Shown here: positions 60,696 through 64,000 of the stretch, one piece after another | Position numbering within the stretch: position 1 is the stretch's first letter | Layout of the letters: every line of letters starts with the position of its first letter | The notes under the pieces: generated by a model | What the model was told of the DNA's origin: nothing | The model's input: only the letters and a program-made list of their open reading frames with translations | Databases searched by the model: none | DNA from: Microbacterium sp. C5A9 | GTDB taxonomy: Bacteria; Actinomycetota; Actinomycetes; Actinomycetales; Microbacteriaceae | Direction: 5' to 3' | Assembly: GCF_022627955.1 (NCBI RefSeq) | Contig: NZ_JABXGD010000001.1 | Location: 310,001-374,000 of the forward strand | Length of the DNA: 64,000 nt | Made by a program: the position numbers and the translations under genes

Positions 60696-62165
60696 CTAAA
60701 TGGGCAGCGAGGGGTCGTCGACACCAACGACACGTCGCCCCTGATAGAACGCGACGCCTTGCGCGGGGCCATGACCACCCACCCCGGACATGCCCCAGAA
60801 GGTCTGCTGTGATTCCCCCGCCAAATCAGCCATCTTGGTGCCGTTCACCCTGACCTCTCCGGCGAGAAGACGAGCTCCTACCTGAATTGCTTCGTCCTCA
60901 TCTGCGCCGAACACGAAGGCATCCAGCCCGCCGCCCGCAGCGTTTGCGTCGGAGATGGCATCGGCCACGCCGTCATAGGCATGCACAGTGACTGCCGGGC
61001 CGAACAGTTCCTCCGATGCCGCGGCCGCAGGAAGGCCTGTGATCACGGCAGGGCTGAAGAACCAGCCATCGGCAATCGGCCTCGTTCCCGCGCGGCGCAC
61101 ACGTGCCCCTCGAGCCTCTAGTGCAGCGATGGAGGCCTCGAGGCGGTCTCGATGTGCTTCGTAGGCAAGAGGCCCGAGGTCGCAATCGGGGTCGAATGAA
61201 TCCCGGATCCGCACGCGCTCAGCTTCGGCGATGAGCGCTTCTGTGAGCGCGTCATGCAAGGACTTCGACACAAGAACCTTGCCGGGTGCCTCGCACCACT
61301 GCCCGTTCAGACGCGTCATGCCCGCAACAAGATCGGCCGCGGTTCTCTCCACATCGGCGTCACCAAGGACGACAGCGGGGTTGTTGGATCCGAGCTCAAG
61401 CTGGACGCTCGCGAGGGATTCTGCTGCCGCGCGGGCGACGGCGCGGCCTGCAGCGAGACCTCCTGTAAAGGTGATGACCCGAATCCGGGGATCCGAAGTA
61501 AGGGCGCTGCCCACCTTTGCGCCGCCGTGAACGAGCTGCAGGGACGCGGCGGGAAGGGCTTGAGCCTCGAGTACCTGAACGAACAGCCCGAACGCGATCT
61601 GCGCTCCCCCCGGTGTCCATTCGGAAGGCTTGAGTATCGACGGGGAGCCCGCGCCGAAGGCCGCGGCAAGTTTGGAGACAGCGACAAAAGTCGGCGCGTT
61701 CCACGGCGCGAGGATCAGGGTCGGCCCCAGGGAACGGTTCAGCAGACGAACGGTGCGGCCGGATGCAGACAGGTCCTTGCCGTCTCCGAGGTTGAGCACC
61801 TCTGCCGCCAAGGACCGCACCCGTGCCCCCAGCGAGCCCGCCAGCATCCGAGTCGTGGAGAGAGGATTGCCCGTGGACATCGAGTCCTGCAGTGCGATGT
61901 CCTCGGCAGCTTCATCCAGAAGCATTGCCCACTCCCCAAGGGCTGCGGCACGGGATGCGGGACCGAGGTCGTCAAGAGTTTGAGTGGTGAAAAGACGTTC
62001 CGCCGCGGTGATGGCGGTCGTCACGGATTCTAGGGAGTTCTCGAGCTGAGGGCCACGCCGTTCACCGGTGTTGGGATCGTGGAGCGATCCGATTGTGCGG
62101 TCCGGTACCACCCAGCGACCATCGATCCAAGATTGTGTCTCGACAACCGGTACTGACACCGTCAC
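60696..62165 (-). CDS. NAD-dependent aldehyde dehydrogenase
   Basis: 489 residues, ALDH superfamily. Catalytic Cys is in [15 protein letters not shown] and the general-base Glu in [35 protein letters not shown] and [16 protein letters not shown] are conserved. The usual ELGGK is here ELGSN, a substitution next to the base. The GTG with AGAGGA six bases upstream is preferred to an ATG five codons earlier that overlaps the previous gene's stop; either is possible. Confidence 0.9.
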   Translation of the reverse strand: MTVSVPVVETQSWIDGRWVVPDRTIGSLHDPNTGERRGPQLENSLESVTTAITAAERLFTTQTLDDLGPASRAAALGEWAMLLDEAAEDIALQDSMSTGNPLSTTRMLAGSLGARVRSLAAEVLNLGDGKDLSASGRTVRLLNRSLGPTLILAPWNAPTFVAVSKLAAAFGAGSPSILKPSEWTPGGAQIAFGLFVQVLEAQALPAASLQLVHGGAKVGSALTSDPRIRVITFTGGLAAGRAVARAAAESLASVQLELGSNNPAVVLGDADVERTAADLVAGMTRLNGQWCEAPGKVLVSKSLHDALTEALIAEAERVRIRDSFDPDCDLGPLAYEAHRDRLEASIAALEARGARVRRAGTRPIADGWFFSPAVITGLPAAAASEELFGPAVTVHAYDGVADAISDANAAGGGLDAFVFGADEDEAIQVGARLLAGEVRVNGTKMADLAGESQQTFWGMSGVGGHGPAQGVAFYQGRRVVGVDDPSLPI

Positions 62166-62176
62166 ATCGTTTCCTC

Positions 62177-63280
62177 TCATTCGAACGACACCACCGTGCG
62201 GATCGTCTCTGGGGAGCGCATCGCGTTCAGTCCCGCGTTGATATCGGAGAACGGAATGACGGAGGTCACCATCGCGCGTAGGTCAAGGGCGCCTCGCTCG
62301 TATTGCTCGACGAGCATCGGCACGTCGGCGAGGAACTGGTTGGCACCCATGTAAGCGCCCTGGATGCGGCGGTCGCCTTCGATGAGGGCACCGGCATCGA
62401 TGCTGATGCGCTTGCCGGCTGGCATGAGTCCGAGAATCGTGGCGATGCCGCCCGGGGCGAGCAGGTCGAAGGCAAGCTCGGCAGTCTCGGGTCGCCCCAC
62501 CGCTTCGAACGAACGTGTCACGCCATCCGGGACGATCTCCCGCACAGCGTCCATGACCTCTGGTGACGGTCCGGACACCACGACATCCGTTGCCCCGATC
62601 TCGGAGGCGAGCAACAGCTTTTCGGGGTGTAGGTCGATGGCGATGACCCGCCGTGCTCCGGACATCCGAGCGGCTTGGATTGCAGCCATGCCGACACCGC
62701 CGCATCCGATGACGGCGACGGTGTCGTCGGGGCTCACCCGTGCGCCGTGAGTGACGGCGCCGACGCCCGTGCTGATGCAACAACCGAGGAGACAGGCGAC
62801 ATCGAGACCGACAGTGTCTGGTAGCACCGCGAGGGAAGCTTCATCGAGCACGAACGCTTCAGCGAACGTCCCCATCCCGCCCAACATGAACACAGGCGCG
62901 CCATCTTCGGTTTCCAGCTTGGGCCGGTCCCGTTGGCGACGCTCCGAGGTGCGCTCACAGAGCGTAGCGTGGCCGGCTACGCACTTCGGGCACGCACCAC
63001 AGCTTGGGGTGACTGTGGCGACGACGCGGTCTCCGACCTTCACTCGATGCACGCCTGGACCGACACTTTCGACGACGCCGGCAACCTCGTGACCGAGCAC
63101 AGCTGGTACATCCATGGGAAGGGTGCCGTCGGCGTAGTGAAGGTCGCTGTGGCACAGTCCGATGGCACCCGTGCGCACCAACACCTCGCCGTGGAGCGGC
63201 TCATCGAGGAGCAACGTACGGTGGTCAAGCGGTGCACCCGGGGTGAGCAGCACCGCGGCTCGGATCGGCAGTCGGGCCAT
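62177..63280 (-). CDS. Zinc-dependent alcohol dehydrogenase
   Basis: 367 residues, MDR family. Catalytic zinc ligands in GLCHSDLHYADG and VLGHEVAGVVESVGPG, structural zinc loop CGACPKCVAGHATLC, and the NAD motif VAVIGCGGVGMAAIQAARM. The fold and insert resemble the mycothiol/NDMA- and class III-like alcohol dehydrogenases of actinobacteria. First gene of the operon: AAGGAGG before the ATG. It feeds an aldehyde to the next enzyme. Confidence 0.92.
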   Translation of the reverse strand: MARLPIRAAVLLTPGAPLDHRTLLLDEPLHGEVLVRTGAIGLCHSDLHYADGTLPMDVPAVLGHEVAGVVESVGPGVHRVKVGDRVVATVTPSCGACPKCVAGHATLCERTSERRQRDRPKLETEDGAPVFMLGGMGTFAEAFVLDEASLAVLPDTVGLDVACLLGCCISTGVGAVTHGARVSPDDTVAVIGCGGVGMAAIQAARMSGARRVIAIDLHPEKLLLASEIGATDVVVSGPSPEVMDAVREIVPDGVTRSFEAVGRPETAELAFDLLAPGGIATILGLMPAGKRISIDAGALIEGDRRIQGAYMGANQFLADVPMLVEQYERGALDLRAMVTSVIPFSDINAGLNAMRSPETIRTVVSFE

Positions 63281-63461
63281 TGCGACGTCCTCCTTAGAGC
63301 GCTTCGATGGGCTTCCACGGAATACTCACGCTCGGGCTCTGAACTCATGCGGTGCGCGCAGCACCGTGTTCATCCCGCCGGTGTGCGTCGTGCACATGTC
63401 CGACTAGGTGGTTTGTGATGGAGTGTGTGCTGGCCTTATCCATGCGCTTGAAGGAGCATTC

Positions 63462-64000
63462 ATGCCAGACAGCTCTGCCCCCCGCCGTCCCACGCTGCTT
63501 GTCATCCAGCCTGATGCGAAGGATGATCTGGAGCGTCTCGGAGTGTGGATCGCAGAAGAGGGGGTGGATGTCACTGTGGTCCGGCCCTTCGACGGAGATG
63601 AGATCCCCGTCCTCAACGACGTAAATGGGCTCGTTGTCCTTGGCGGCAGCATGGGCGCAACGGATGTGGCTGACTTCCCGTGGTTGGAACGAATCAAGGA
63701 GCGGCTGCGCGAAGCGGTGGCGACGGAACTACCCACGCTGGGGATCTGTCTCGGAGCGCAACTACTCGCTGATGCGACAGGCGGAACTGTTCTCCGCGGT
63801 GACGCCGGTCTCGAGAGCGGCGTCGTCGCTGTGGATTGGGCACCGGAGGCCGAGGACGATCCGCTCGTTTACGGGTTGCCCCGACCGCTACTCGCCGGCG
63901 CGATGCACTTCGATGGCATCGTGAGCTTGCCCGAAGACGCGGTGCTGCTGGGTACGGGGGAGAAGTACCGTCATCAGGTGTTCCGTCTTGCCTCCGCATG
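63462..64000 (+). CDS. Class I glutamine amidotransferase, N-terminal part
   Basis: The window holds about 179 codons; the gene runs off the right edge. It opens SSAPRRPTLLVIQPDAKDD, and the nucleophile Cys is in TLGICLGAQLLADATGG; LVVLGGSMGATDVADFPWL precedes it. The final His/Glu would lie beyond the edge. COG0518-type (GuaA N-domain-like) proteins that stand alone hydrolyse gamma-glutamyl compounds or donate ammonia. AAGGAG lies five bases before the ATG. It is divergent from the dehydrogenase operon. Confidence 0.85.
   Translation, partial: MPDSSAPRRPTLLVIQPDAKDDLERLGVWIAEEGVDVTVVRPFDGDEIPVLNDVNGLVVLGGSMGATDVADFPWLERIKERLREAVATELPTLGICLGAQLLADATGGTVLRGDAGLESGVVAVDWAPEAEDDPLVYGLPRPLLAGAMHFDGIVSLPEDAVLLGTGEKYRHQVFRLASA

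Overview
The window is very GC-rich chromosomal DNA. Gene content and codon use point to an actinobacterium of the Microbacteriaceae, probably Microbacterium. The signs are a trehalose/glycogen operon (treZ-treY-glgX), a 32-residue ribosomal protein bS22 of the kind known from actinobacteria, IdeR-type iron boxes, and many genes with a TANNNT box six or seven bases before the start codon, implying leaderless mRNAs. No rRNA, tRNA or CRISPR array was recognised.

Layout: 1-0.5 kb, end of a Cd/Pb-type sensor and cation exporter operon; 1.1-7.7 kb, malto-oligosaccharide to trehalose operon on the minus strand; 7.8-16 kb, housekeeping and small enzymes (ogt, thrC, VOC proteins, FUSC membrane protein, M20 peptidase, MFS exporter); 16-20.6 kb, a divergent iron-regulated siderophore reductase and ABC importer; 20.7-29.9 kb, DNA repair (AlkA-like, SbcCD), an OmpR-type regulator preceded by a cysteine-rich leader peptide, a nucleosidase and nadE; 29.9-41 kb, a nuclease-helicase fusion, upp, tadA, a CDF transporter, proC, a KtrAB potassium system, ArsR and excisionase-like regulators and bS22; 41-49 kb, small redox proteins and two ABC importers (amino acid; iron/polyamine/phosphonate type); 49-53.9 kb, a TSUP permease, aspS, a phosphatase and a flavin oxidoreductase.

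Near 54.03 kb the character changes. A MerR-family gene divergent from the oxidoreductase is cut after about 19 codons. The following DNA has more A/T-ending codons and carries an XRE-type HTH gene, another MerR regulator, and a tight AAA-ATPase plus subtilase pair that matches the published IetAS anti-phage architecture. To the right is a minus-strand operon (alcohol dehydrogenase, aldehyde dehydrogenase, alanine dehydrogenase and a cytosolic HtaA-domain protein), with a divergent class I glutamine amidotransferase that runs off the edge. The right 10 kb is best read as an accessory island whose far end is not in view.

How the genes work together: GlgX, TreY and TreZ form one coupled pathway. 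The siderophore importer and reductase are co-controlled by iron. SbcC and SbcD are one complex. KtrA and KtrB are one channel. The IetA-IetS pair is probably a single immune effector. The island MerR may have taken over the MerR-type promoter left next to the broken regulator.
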